Positions 24,742 through 31,580 of a DNA stretch of 32,359 bases are shown piece by piece (positions within the stretch are counted from its first letter, which is position 1; each line of letters opens with the position of its first letter). Origin of the DNA: JAYOFM01 sp038117225 (GTDB lineage Bacteria; Pseudomonadota; Alphaproteobacteria; Rhodospirillales; Casp-alpha2); NCBI GenBank assembly GCA_038117225.1, contig JAYOFM010000026.1, positions 1 through 32,359 of the forward strand, read 5' to 3'. The notes under the pieces are model-generated. The model saw only the letters and a program-made list of their open reading frames with translations, made no database searches and had not been told where the DNA came from. A program made the translations under genes and the position numbers.

Positions 24742-24770
24742 ACTATAGAACCGCGCGGGCCACCGGCCAA
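24742..24770 (-). promoter_or_regulatory. Promoter of ffs
   Basis: On the minus strand the -35 TTGGCC (24770-24765) and -10 TATAGT (24747-24742) are separated by 17 bases. The -10 is six bases from the first G of the SRP RNA helix at 24735, exactly where transcription should begin. There is no obvious terminator before dnaX, so some transcripts may continue into it. Confidence 0.7.
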
Positions 24771-24832
24771 GGCCCGGTTCGGCCGTTACGATCGAAACAT
24801 GCCGTTCCGAGAAGCTGATCGGGTGACGGTGA

Positions 24833-25366
24833 TCAGCCGCCCGCCGTCTGCACCCGTTCCTCGACGATGATGATGCCGCTGGGGCCCGAGGAAAAAATCC
24901 AGGGCACCAGAATCACACTGTCCTCGAACTCATAGTGTCCGTCGAGAATAGCGACCATGCGAATCTCAGCCGTCTGGCGACCGGGGATGCTGACTGAGCG
25001 GATGCAGGTTTCTTCCTGGCGTTTGCCGTCGAGCGCGACGCTGAGAACGGCATTGCTTTGGAAGAACTTGCCGGCGCGAAAAACATGCAGGCCATCATCG
25101 CGATTGCGGATGCGAAGGATATACGGGCGACCCTGACGTAGTGTCAGTATCATCGGCTCGAATTCATCGTTGCGGACCCGCACATCGACGCTGGGCACGC
25201 GAGCCCAGTTGATCTTGGCCTGAGCCTTTGTCGAGATGCGTTTACAATCGAGCGCGGCAAAGCTGTCGACGCCTTGTGGCGACGCACAGGCAGCCAAAGT
25301 TACCGCGGCCAAAAGTACGGCTACCGGTCCCCAAACCTGGCGTAAGGGGGCTGTCTTAATACCCAC
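24833..25366 (-). CDS. Predicted lipoprotein with cupredoxin-like features
   Basis: A 177-residue exported protein. A hydrophobic segment (VWGPVAVLLAAVTLAAC) ends in a lipobox LAAC, with the lipid-attached Cys at residue 27. The mature part is beta-rich. VRVRNDEFEPMILTLRQGRP, then YILRIRNRDDGLHVFRAGKF, resembles the strands of cupredoxin-like folds, where a backbone loop binds copper; however, the usual copper ligand set (His, Cys, His, Met) is not evident, so copper binding is doubtful. GTG 25366 is preferred since GGAG lies six bases upstream; a GTG at 25378 is an alternative. It is alone on its strand between ffs and the divergent nudC. Function unknown. Confidence 0.75.
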   Translation of the reverse strand: MGIKTAPLRQVWGPVAVLLAAVTLAACASPQGVDSFAALDCKRISTKAQAKINWARVPSVDVRVRNDEFEPMILTLRQGRPYILRIRNRDDGLHVFRAGKFFQSNAVLSVALDGKRQEETCIRSVSIPGRQTAEIRMVAILDGHYEFEDSVILVPWIFSSGPSGIIIVEERVQTAGG

Positions 25367-25509
25367 GTTCGTCTCCACCTACCGTTCGTTTAACGACACC
25401 GGCACCCAGAAGTGCGAGACCCGATCTCTCGGTAGGTTCTTTATTGCACCCCAATCCTTAACGATCCCTCAACAGCTAAATTTTAACCCACAAGCCCTGG
25501 GGGGCGTCG

Positions 25510-25540
25510 CGTGGCGGCGGCACATTTTGTTGCCACGTGG
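25510..25540. repeat. Inverted repeat in the lipoprotein/nudC divergent gap
   Basis: CGTGGC at 25510-25515 and GCCACG at 25532-25537 are perfect inverted arms, 16 bases apart, and the second arm lies in an eight-base palindrome, CCACGTGG (25533-25540). The site is 25 bases upstream of the nudC start. It could be an operator or a small hairpin, or chance in a GC-rich gap. Confidence 0.25.
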
Positions 25541-25565
25541 ATGACCCTGTGCGAGGCTTCGCGCC

Positions 25566-26504
25566 ATGTCCCGACGTCTCATGTACGCCTATCACCCGCT
25601 TGAACGAGCCGGCATTTCTCGCCGCGATGACGCTTGGCTGGCCGACCGATTGACCGGCGACGTGCGCGTCGTGCCGGTGTCCGGTTTGCGCAGCCTGATT
25701 GCCATGGACGACCCGCCCGTGGCGGTCATGCTGACCAATGACCACGCGCGGCAAACCATGGCCATCGCGCGTGAAATTTCCGTTCTCGGGACGCGCGACG
25801 ACATCACCTTCATCGCCGCCGCCGTCGACGAGGCCGCGGAGAGCGATATCGGCGCTTGGGCGGGACGCGGCGAATTCATCGACCTTCGCCAGACCGGCCG
25901 CTTCATGGACCGTGAACAGGCAAGCTTGCTGGCGCATGCGCGCGGGTTGGTCTACTGGCATTCCCGGCACATGCATTGTGGCGTCTGTGGCTATCCGACC
26001 GAAAGCCGGGGCGCCGGTCACGTGCGCCGCTGCGCCAACACGGATTGCGCGACCGATCATTTCCCGCGCACCGATCCGGCGGTCATCATGCTGGTCTATC
26101 GCGATGACATTCCCGGTGGCGCCTGTCTGCTTGGCCGCCAGGCCGGTTGGCCGGTTGGCATGTACTCGACCCTTGCCGGATTTGTCGAACCTGGCGAAAG
26201 CCTGGAACAGACCGTGGCGCGCGAGGTTTTCGAGGAAAGCGGCATCGAAGTCGACGAGGTGACCTATCTGGCGTCACAGCCATGGCCATTTCCGGCATCC
26301 CTGATGCTCGGATTTCATGCCCGTGCCGCATCGACCGAGATTCTTGTCGATCACGACGAATTGGATGACGCGCAGTGGTTTCGTCGTGATGACGTGCGAA
26401 ACTTCGCCGAATGGGACGACGCCGTTGGCGATCAGCCGCGCCTGCCGCGTCGGGACTCGATTTCCCGCTGGCTGGTCGAACAATGGTTGGCGTCGGGTTC
26501 TTAG
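25566..26504 (+). CDS. nudC: NAD(+)/NADH pyrophosphatase, NudC family
   Basis: A 312-residue Nudix hydrolase that splits NADH (and NAD-capped RNA 5' ends) to the mononucleotides. The zinc ribbon is formed by Cys138, Cys141, Cys156 and Cys161. The Nudix box is complete (205-227; GFVEPGESLEQ followed by REVFEESGIEV), and the NudC-specific SQPWPFPAS motif follows at 237-245, which distinguishes it from other Nudix proteins. The N-terminal half is the variable NUDIX-like domain. ATG 25566 is preceded by GAGG at 25553-25556, which lies partly in a small GCGA/TCGC hairpin. The TAG overlaps the stop of the convergent gluconokinase by four bases. Confidence 0.95.
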   Translation: MSRRLMYAYHPLERAGISRRDDAWLADRLTGDVRVVPVSGLRSLIAMDDPPVAVMLTNDHARQTMAIAREISVLGTRDDITFIAAAVDEAAESDIGAWAGRGEFIDLRQTGRFMDREQASLLAHARGLVYWHSRHMHCGVCGYPTESRGAGHVRRCANTDCATDHFPRTDPAVIMLVYRDDIPGGACLLGRQAGWPVGMYSTLAGFVEPGESLEQTVAREVFEESGIEVDEVTYLASQPWPFPASLMLGFHARAASTEILVDHDELDDAQWFRRDDVRNFAEWDDAVGDQPRLPRRDSISRWLVEQWLASGS

Positions 26505-27028
26505 CCGTTGCTCCGCCCGAGTTGTTCCAGCGCCATGGCGACCAATTGATCGGGTTCATGCGCGATATTGAGGACGACGGCGTCGGGCGGCGGCTGCAGG
26601 TCGTTTAACTGGCTATCCAGCAGTGACGGCGGCATGAAATGGCCAATCCGCCCGGCAAGGCGTTCGGTGATGATGTCCTTGTCGCCGGCGAGGTGGATAA
26701 ATCGAATGCCATTTCGGCCATCGACGAGGCGTCGTCTGTAATCGTCCTTCAGCGCTGAACAGGCGAGCACCACCGTCTCGCAAACCGCGAGCCACTGGCC
26801 GATGGCGTCAGACAGTGTGGCCAACCAGGGTGCTCGATCGCCGTCGTCGAGCGCTTCACCCGCCGTCATTTTCGCAACGTTGGATGCCGGATGGTAGGTA
26901 TCGCCCTCGACGAAGCGGGCGCCAATGGCATCGGCGAGGCGTCGGCCGACGGTGGTCTTGCCGGCGCCGCTGACGCCCATGACGATGATCACCCGCGCCG
27001 GCGTATCTGGCCCGGTTTCAGGCGCCAT
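26501..27028 (-). CDS. gntK: Gluconokinase
   Basis: A 175-residue P-loop kinase of the GntK type, which phosphorylates D-gluconate to 6-phosphogluconate with ATP. The Walker A motif is GVSGAGKT (18-25), followed by the substrate-binding EGDTYHP and ACSALKDDYR, with the lid region (GHFMPPSLLDSQLNDLQPP) matching GntK proteins. The length is normal. It overlaps the end of the upstream 6-phosphogluconate dehydrogenase gene by 11 bases, so the two are translated together. With the SMP-30 gene upstream they form a route from gluconolactone through gluconate and 6-phosphogluconate to ribulose 5-phosphate. No gluconate transporter or repressor gene is in the window. Confidence 0.93.
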   Translation of the reverse strand: MAPETGPDTPARVIIVMGVSGAGKTTVGRRLADAIGARFVEGDTYHPASNVAKMTAGEALDDGDRAPWLATLSDAIGQWLAVCETVVLACSALKDDYRRRLVDGRNGIRFIHLAGDKDIITERLAGRIGHFMPPSLLDSQLNDLQPPPDAVVLNIAHEPDQLVAMALEQLGRSNG

Positions 27029-28403
27029 CGTCCATGCCGTGCCAGTCGATATGACGTGCCGTGCCGTCCTGGGCGGTCACGCCGTGGGCACCGAAATAGT
27101 CCCGTTGCGCCTGCAACAAATCGGCGCCGAGGCGCGGGGCATTGGCGGCGACGAGATACTGAAGGCTCGCCGACATGACCGGGATCGGCACGTTGGCGTT
27201 AGCCGCGACCGCAAGCAGGTCGGCCCAAGTTCCAGCGCTGCCAACAGATCCTGATGCCAGGATTCTCGACAACACGGTCCACGGATCGGGTGATTTCCTC
27301 AATTCTGCGTGCCAGATTTCAATGGTGTCGCCGCGCAAAATGCTGCCGGCACGCCATAGATGGGCGATGGCCGCGAGATCCCCGGGCCAGCCGTCTGTTA
27401 TCGCCGCGCGCGCCAACAGCTGAAATCCCTGCGCGAACGCCGCGTGGCGGCTGGCGACGACGGCGGTGCGCACGTGGTTCAGGGTGATGGCGGTCTTCGC
27501 GTGTTTCTGCCTGGTGACGGCGGGCGTCGGCCGCGTTGCCGACAGGGATCGCGCCGCGACGGCGGCGGCGATGCTCGGCACGGCGACCCCGAGTTCAAGC
27601 GCCAGGGCAACACACCAGCGACCGGTCCCTTTCTCGCCGACCCGGTCGGCGAGGCCGTCGAGAACAGGCGTGGCGTCCGTCGCCTCGCGGTGCCTCAAAA
27701 TGTCGATGCTGACCTCCATCAGGAACGACCCGTCGCCCGCATCGGACCACTGCTCCATAATTGCGGCGACATCGGCGTCCTCCATGCCGAAGGCGGTGCG
27801 GAGGACCAACCGGGCCTCCGCCAGAGCCTGCATCTCGGCGTACTCAATGCCGTTATGGACGGTCTTGGTGATATGGCCGGCGGCACCGGGACCGATCCAG
27901 CCGGCGCAAGGTTTGCCGTCGGCCGATGCGGCGACGGCCGTCAGGATATCGGCCACGGCCGCGTGGATTGCGTCATCACCCCCGGCCATGATCGCGCCGC
28001 CCTCGCGCGCGCCACGCGGTCCGCCAGAGATACCGACACCCAGAATACCGACGCCGAGGGCATCGAACGTGGCCTGTCGGCGGGTCGTGTCGGCGGCGTT
28101 CGAATTTCCGATATCGATGACGATATCTCCCGGTGACAGATGTTTCTTGAGCCCGTCCAGCGCGGCATCGACGGCGGCGCCGGCGGGCACCATCAGCATG
28201 ATTCGCCGCGGCCGCTCCAATCCGCCGATGACGGCGTCGAGGTCATCGACAACGTCGATCCCATGAACCGTCGATCGTCCGCGCAGCCGCGCCTCGGGAT
28301 CGAGATGGAATGCGACAACCGAGATGTCATGGTCGATCAGGTTGTGCGCAAGATTGGCTCCCATTGCGCCAAGGCCGATCAAGCCGATTTTCGCACGGGC
28401 CAT
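27018..28403 (-). CDS. gnd: 6-phosphogluconate dehydrogenase, decarboxylating
   Basis: A 461-residue long-form enzyme that oxidatively decarboxylates 6-phosphogluconate to ribulose 5-phosphate. Motifs: Rossmann GLGAMGANL (10-18), the substrate-binding GISGGPRGARE (124-134), the catalytic lysine in ITKTVHNGIEY (178-188), KGTGRWCVALALELGV, and C-terminal QAQRDYFGAHG. Two things are unusual. The triad that binds the NADP 2'-phosphate (Asn-Arg-Ser in E. coli, residues 33-35) is His-Leu-Asp here by ungapped alignment, pointing to NAD+. The stretch after ISGG is Pro-Arg where Glu-Glu is usual. It overlaps gntK by 11 bases and follows the SMP-30 gene by 12. Confidence 0.92.
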   Translation of the reverse strand: MARAKIGLIGLGAMGANLAHNLIDHDISVVAFHLDPEARLRGRSTVHGIDVVDDLDAVIGGLERPRRIMLMVPAGAAVDAALDGLKKHLSPGDIVIDIGNSNAADTTRRQATFDALGVGILGVGISGGPRGAREGGAIMAGGDDAIHAAVADILTAVAASADGKPCAGWIGPGAAGHITKTVHNGIEYAEMQALAEARLVLRTAFGMEDADVAAIMEQWSDAGDGSFLMEVSIDILRHREATDATPVLDGLADRVGEKGTGRWCVALALELGVAVPSIAAAVAARSLSATRPTPAVTRQKHAKTAITLNHVRTAVVASRHAAFAQGFQLLARAAITDGWPGDLAAIAHLWRAGSILRGDTIEIWHAELRKSPDPWTVLSRILASGSVGSAGTWADLLAVAANANVPIPVMSASLQYLVAANAPRLGADLLQAQRDYFGAHGVTAQDGTARHIDWHGMDDGA

Positions 28404-28415
28404 GATTCAACCACC

Positions 28416-29303
28416 CTAACCGAGGTATGTACGCGCGGGGAGGCCGCGAACACCAACGTCGATGGCGAAAACGCCGCCCGACAACGGGGCGGCGTCGAGT
28501 GCCGTCGGATCCAGGCCGATTCGTGCCGACGTGACGAACAAGGTCGATAGACCTTCCCCGCCGAAGGCCATGCTGGTCGGGCGCGGCACTGGCACGGCCA
28601 CCGTGCGCTCAAGCTCGCCGTCGGGGGAGAAGCGGAGTAGCCGATGGCCGTCCCAGACCGCGCTCCACACTCCGCCTTCGGCGTCGACGGTCAAACCGTC
28701 CGGGAAACCGTCGTCCTCGCCGAGCCACGCGAAATCGCGATCACCGCTGATTTCCGCCGACGTGGTATCGAAGTCATAGGCAATGATGCGTCGCCGCGTG
28801 CTGTCGGTGAAGTACATCGTCGTTCCGTCGGGACTCCAGTCGATGCCGTTGCCGATGACAAACCCCGATCGCATCAGACTGACGGCGCCGCTCGGCTCGA
28901 GGCGGTAGAGGTTTCCGCTTGGCGCCGTTTCGTCGTCGTCCATGGTGCCGGCCCAGAAATTGCCCAGCGGGTCGACCGCGCCATCGTTGAAGCGATTGGT
29001 CGGCAGCGCGGATTCGGGATCGTTGATCGGTGCAATGGCCCCCGTCAAGGAATCGAGAAAGGCGAAGCCCGATCGCAACCCCGCCACCAGACCTCCGCCG
29101 TCGCGCAGCGCAATGCAGCCGATTTTCTCGCCCACGTTGACCGTGGCCTGTTTGCCGACCGCCAAGTCGAGACGATGCAGTCGACCGGCAGTGATATCGA
29201 TCCAATGCAGAACGCCATCGGCGGCGTCCCACAATGGCCCTTCGCCCAGTGACGCGTTGGCTTGCCAAATACAGTCGACGACGGCGTCAACTGTCGTCGT
29301 CAC
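28416..29303 (-). CDS. SMP-30/gluconolactonase family protein
   Basis: A 295-residue six-bladed beta-propeller of the SMP-30/LRE family, which hydrolyses sugar lactones such as glucono-1,5-lactone in a metal-dependent way. The metal ligands are in the expected places: Glu21 in LGEGPLW, Asn152 in GNGIDWSPDG and Asp202 in FPDGLTVD, with the substrate-contacting RFNDG at 104-108. The start is GTG 29303, three bases after the pheA stop; no other good start lies near. No signal peptide is seen, so it is probably cytoplasmic. Being followed by gnd and gntK, gluconolactone is the most likely substrate, but this family also acts on other aldonolactones. Confidence 0.9.
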   Translation of the reverse strand: MTTTVDAVVDCIWQANASLGEGPLWDAADGVLHWIDITAGRLHRLDLAVGKQATVNVGEKIGCIALRDGGGLVAGLRSGFAFLDSLTGAIAPINDPESALPTNRFNDGAVDPLGNFWAGTMDDDETAPSGNLYRLEPSGAVSLMRSGFVIGNGIDWSPDGTTMYFTDSTRRRIIAYDFDTTSAEISGDRDFAWLGEDDGFPDGLTVDAEGGVWSAVWDGHRLLRFSPDGELERTVAVPVPRPTSMAFGGEGLSTLFVTSARIGLDPTALDAAPLSGGVFAIDVGVRGLPARTYLG

Positions 29304-29306
29304 GGC

Positions 29307-30173
29307 TTAGGCCGATACGGTGGATTGCGCGGACTTGAAGCGATACGGGTGGCCCGGATAGGTACCGAGAATGCGGACTTCTTCCGAGAAGAACGCCAGT
29401 TCTTCGAGCGCCAAGGCCAGATTGCGGTTTTTAGGATGGCCTTCCACGTCGGCATAGAACTGGGCGACGACGAATTCATCGCTGACGTAGCTTTCCAGCT
29501 TGGTCATGTTGACGCCATTGGTGGCGAAACCACCCATCGCCTTGTACAGAGCCGCCGGAATATTGCGTACCCGAAAGACGAAGCTGGTGACCACCTGATC
29601 CGCGTCCGTCGGAACGTCGATGGGTTCCGGTGCCAGAACGACGAATCGTGTCGTGTTGTGGGCGGCGTCCTCAATGCCGGCGCGCAAAATTTCCAGGCCG
29701 TCAATCTCGGCGGCGAGCGGCGAACTGATGGCGGCCTGGGTCTTGTCGCCCCATTTGGCGATATCCATGGCGGCGCCGGCGGTGTCAACGTGCTCGACCG
29801 GCTCGACGCCCAGTTCGCGAATTAGAATGCGACACTGGTTGAGGGCGTGAATATGGCTGTGGACGTGGGTCAGATCCTCGATCCGCGCACCCGGCACACC
29901 GAGCAGTTGATGGTTCACCGGCAGGAAAAACTCGCCGACGATGAACAAACCCGATTCGGGTAGCAGATGATGAATGTCGGCGACCCGTCCGGCGACCGAA
30001 TTATCGATCGGAATCATCGCTAGCGCTGCCCGGCCGCTGGTGACGGCGTCGAAGGCGTCATGGAACGTCCTGCACGGAAGCGGAGTCATGTCCGGGTAGG
30101 CCGCATGGCAGGCCATGTTCGAATAGGCGCCGGGCATGCCCTGGAAGGAAATGAAACTCTCGGGATCAGTCAT
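29307..30173 (-). CDS. pheA: Prephenate dehydratase
   Basis: A monofunctional enzyme that decarboxylates and dehydrates prephenate to phenylpyruvate, committing to phenylalanine. The 288-residue product has no chorismate mutase domain. It has the periplasmic-binding-like catalytic part with ISFQGMPGAYS, IPIDNSVAGRV and the catalytic TRF motif (NTTRFVVLAP, Thr175 onward), and then an ACT regulatory domain (about 197-275, KAMGGFATNGVNMTKLESY) for feedback by phenylalanine. ATG 30173 is the first plausible start; the frame continues upstream through kdsB without homology. It overlaps kdsB by eight bases. The kdsB-pheA adjacency is typical of alphaproteobacteria. Confidence 0.95.
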   Translation of the reverse strand: MTDPESFISFQGMPGAYSNMACHAAYPDMTPLPCRTFHDAFDAVTSGRAALAMIPIDNSVAGRVADIHHLLPESGLFIVGEFFLPVNHQLLGVPGARIEDLTHVHSHIHALNQCRILIRELGVEPVEHVDTAGAAMDIAKWGDKTQAAISSPLAAEIDGLEILRAGIEDAAHNTTRFVVLAPEPIDVPTDADQVVTSFVFRVRNIPAALYKAMGGFATNGVNMTKLESYVSDEFVVAQFYADVEGHPKNRNLALALEELAFFSEEVRILGTYPGHPYRFKSAQSTVSA

Positions 30174-30918
30174 GGCTCGGGTCCAGAAGACGGCGCGCGC
30201 GCTCAAGGTCGGCCGGAGTATCGACACCGAGGGGAATCGTGTCAACGCGGGCGGCGTCGATGCGCATGCCGGCTTCCAGGGCGCGCAACTGCTCCAGGCG
30301 CTCGCGTATCTCCAACACCCCCGGGGGCAGGACGACGAAACGTTCGAGCGCATCGCGCCGGTAGGCATAGATGCCAATATGGTGATAGAGCGGGCCGTCC
30401 CCCGACGGAATGGTGGCGCGGCTGAAATAGAGCGCGCGGCCGATTGTCTCACCATCGGTGATAGCGACGGCGGCCTTGACCACGTTGGGGTTATTGATCT
30501 CGTCCGGGTCGGTGATTTCGGTGACCAATGTCGCGATATCGACATCATCGTTGCGCAGCGGGGCGAGAGCCGCGCGAACGTCCGCCACGGCGATGGTCGG
30601 CAGATCCCCCTGCAGATTGATCACCGCATCATGGTTGTGATCAGGGTCAATCATTGCAAGCGCCGCCGCCACGCGATCCGACCCCGAGGGCAGAGCGGGA
30701 TTCGTCATGATGGCGTGCCCGCCGGCACCCTCGACCGCGTCGACGATGGCTTGATCGCCGGCGGCGACGAGAACCGGGCCGACATCGGCCTCGCGTGCCC
30801 GATCGACCACATGCGCGATCATCGGACGCCCGTGGATGTCGGCAAGCGGTTTGTCCGGCAGTCGGCGCGCCGCCAATCGCGCTGGTATGACGACGATGGG
30901 ATTGTGTGGACCAGTCAT
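30166..30918 (-). CDS. kdsB: 3-deoxy-manno-octulosonate cytidylyltransferase
   Basis: KdsB activates Kdo to CMP-Kdo for lipopolysaccharide core synthesis. The 250-residue product begins with the nucleotide-binding VVIPARLAARRLPDKPLADI, followed by NPALPSGSDRVAAAL, VINLQGDLP and RALYFSRATIP, then YHHIGIYAYRRDALERFV, all diagnostic of KdsB. The presence of KdsB shows a Kdo-containing outer membrane. The 3' end overlaps pheA by eight bases, and the start faces cycM across a 128-base divergent gap, so both units must be driven from that gap. Confidence 0.95.
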   Translation of the reverse strand: MTGPHNPIVVIPARLAARRLPDKPLADIHGRPMIAHVVDRAREADVGPVLVAAGDQAIVDAVEGAGGHAIMTNPALPSGSDRVAAALAMIDPDHNHDAVINLQGDLPTIAVADVRAALAPLRNDDVDIATLVTEITDPDEINNPNVVKAAVAITDGETIGRALYFSRATIPSGDGPLYHHIGIYAYRRDALERFVVLPPGVLEIRERLEQLRALEAGMRIDAARVDTIPLGVDTPADLERARRLLDPSHD

Positions 30919-31046
30919 GGCATGAACTTAAGCCGCCAGGGACGTCCGGCGAAACGGATTTATTTACCATCACGGTTGCGGGATATTGAACCCGGCGAGC
31001 CATGCGGTTATGTTCGCTTCGCAATATCGTCTATGGGGTGGCATCA

Positions 31047-31580
31047 ATGCATTTTTCTTTTTGGGAAAAGGCCGGGTTTGCGCTGCTGGTCGCGGCTTGG
31101 GTCGCGTTCGGTTCGCACATGCTGGGCAACATGCTCGTGCATGCGGAAAACCTGGAGAAGCCGGCCTACATGGTCGAAATGGCCGACACCGGTGGCGACA
31201 AGAAGCCCGCCGGCGACGCGCCGGTCGAGAATGCGCTGACGTTGCTGGCCTCCGCCGATGCCGCCGCGGGCGCGAAGGTATTTGGCAAGTGCAAGGCCTG
31301 CCATACGGTGGAGAAGGGCGGCAAGAATAAGGTTGGTCCCAATTTGTGGTCCGTGGTTGGCCGCAAGCAGGGCGGTGGTGACGGATTTTCGTATTCGGGC
31401 GCCATATCCGGCCTCGGCGGCAATTGGGGGTATGCGGAATTGGATCAATTCCTGGCCAGCCCCAAGGACTACGCCAAGGGCAACAAGATGACGTTCGCCG
31501 GCCTCAAGAAGGCCTCACAGCGCGCGGCGGTTATTCTTTATCTCCGTTCCAACAGCGATAATCCGCCGCCTCTCCCATGA
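31047..31580 (+). CDS. cycM: Membrane-anchored c-type cytochrome (CycM-like)
   Basis: A 177-residue mono-haem cytochrome c anchored in the inner membrane by an N-terminal helix (about 9-29, AGFALLVAAWVAFGSHMLGN), with the haem domain in the periplasm. The haem-binding motif is CKACH (82-86) and the distal methionine is probably Met148 in GNKMTF. Residues 43-70 form a flexible, charged linker. Its likely role is carrying electrons between the bc1 complex and terminal oxidase, as for CycM. ATG 31047 is chosen; the frame is open further upstream without similarity. The TGA overlaps the ATG of the next gene (ATGA), and it lies divergent from kdsB. Confidence 0.92.
   Translation: MHFSFWEKAGFALLVAAWVAFGSHMLGNMLVHAENLEKPAYMVEMADTGGDKKPAGDAPVENALTLLASADAAAGAKVFGKCKACHTVEKGGKNKVGPNLWSVVGRKQGGGDGFSYSGAISGLGGNWGYAELDQFLASPKDYAKGNKMTFAGLKKASQRAAVILYLRSNSDNPPPLP

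Noticed and set aside
30136..31239. A 367-codon plus-strand frame opposite kdsB running into cycM
   Set aside because: It overlaps the start of cycM in another frame and is antisense to kdsB; the translation has no recognisable domain.
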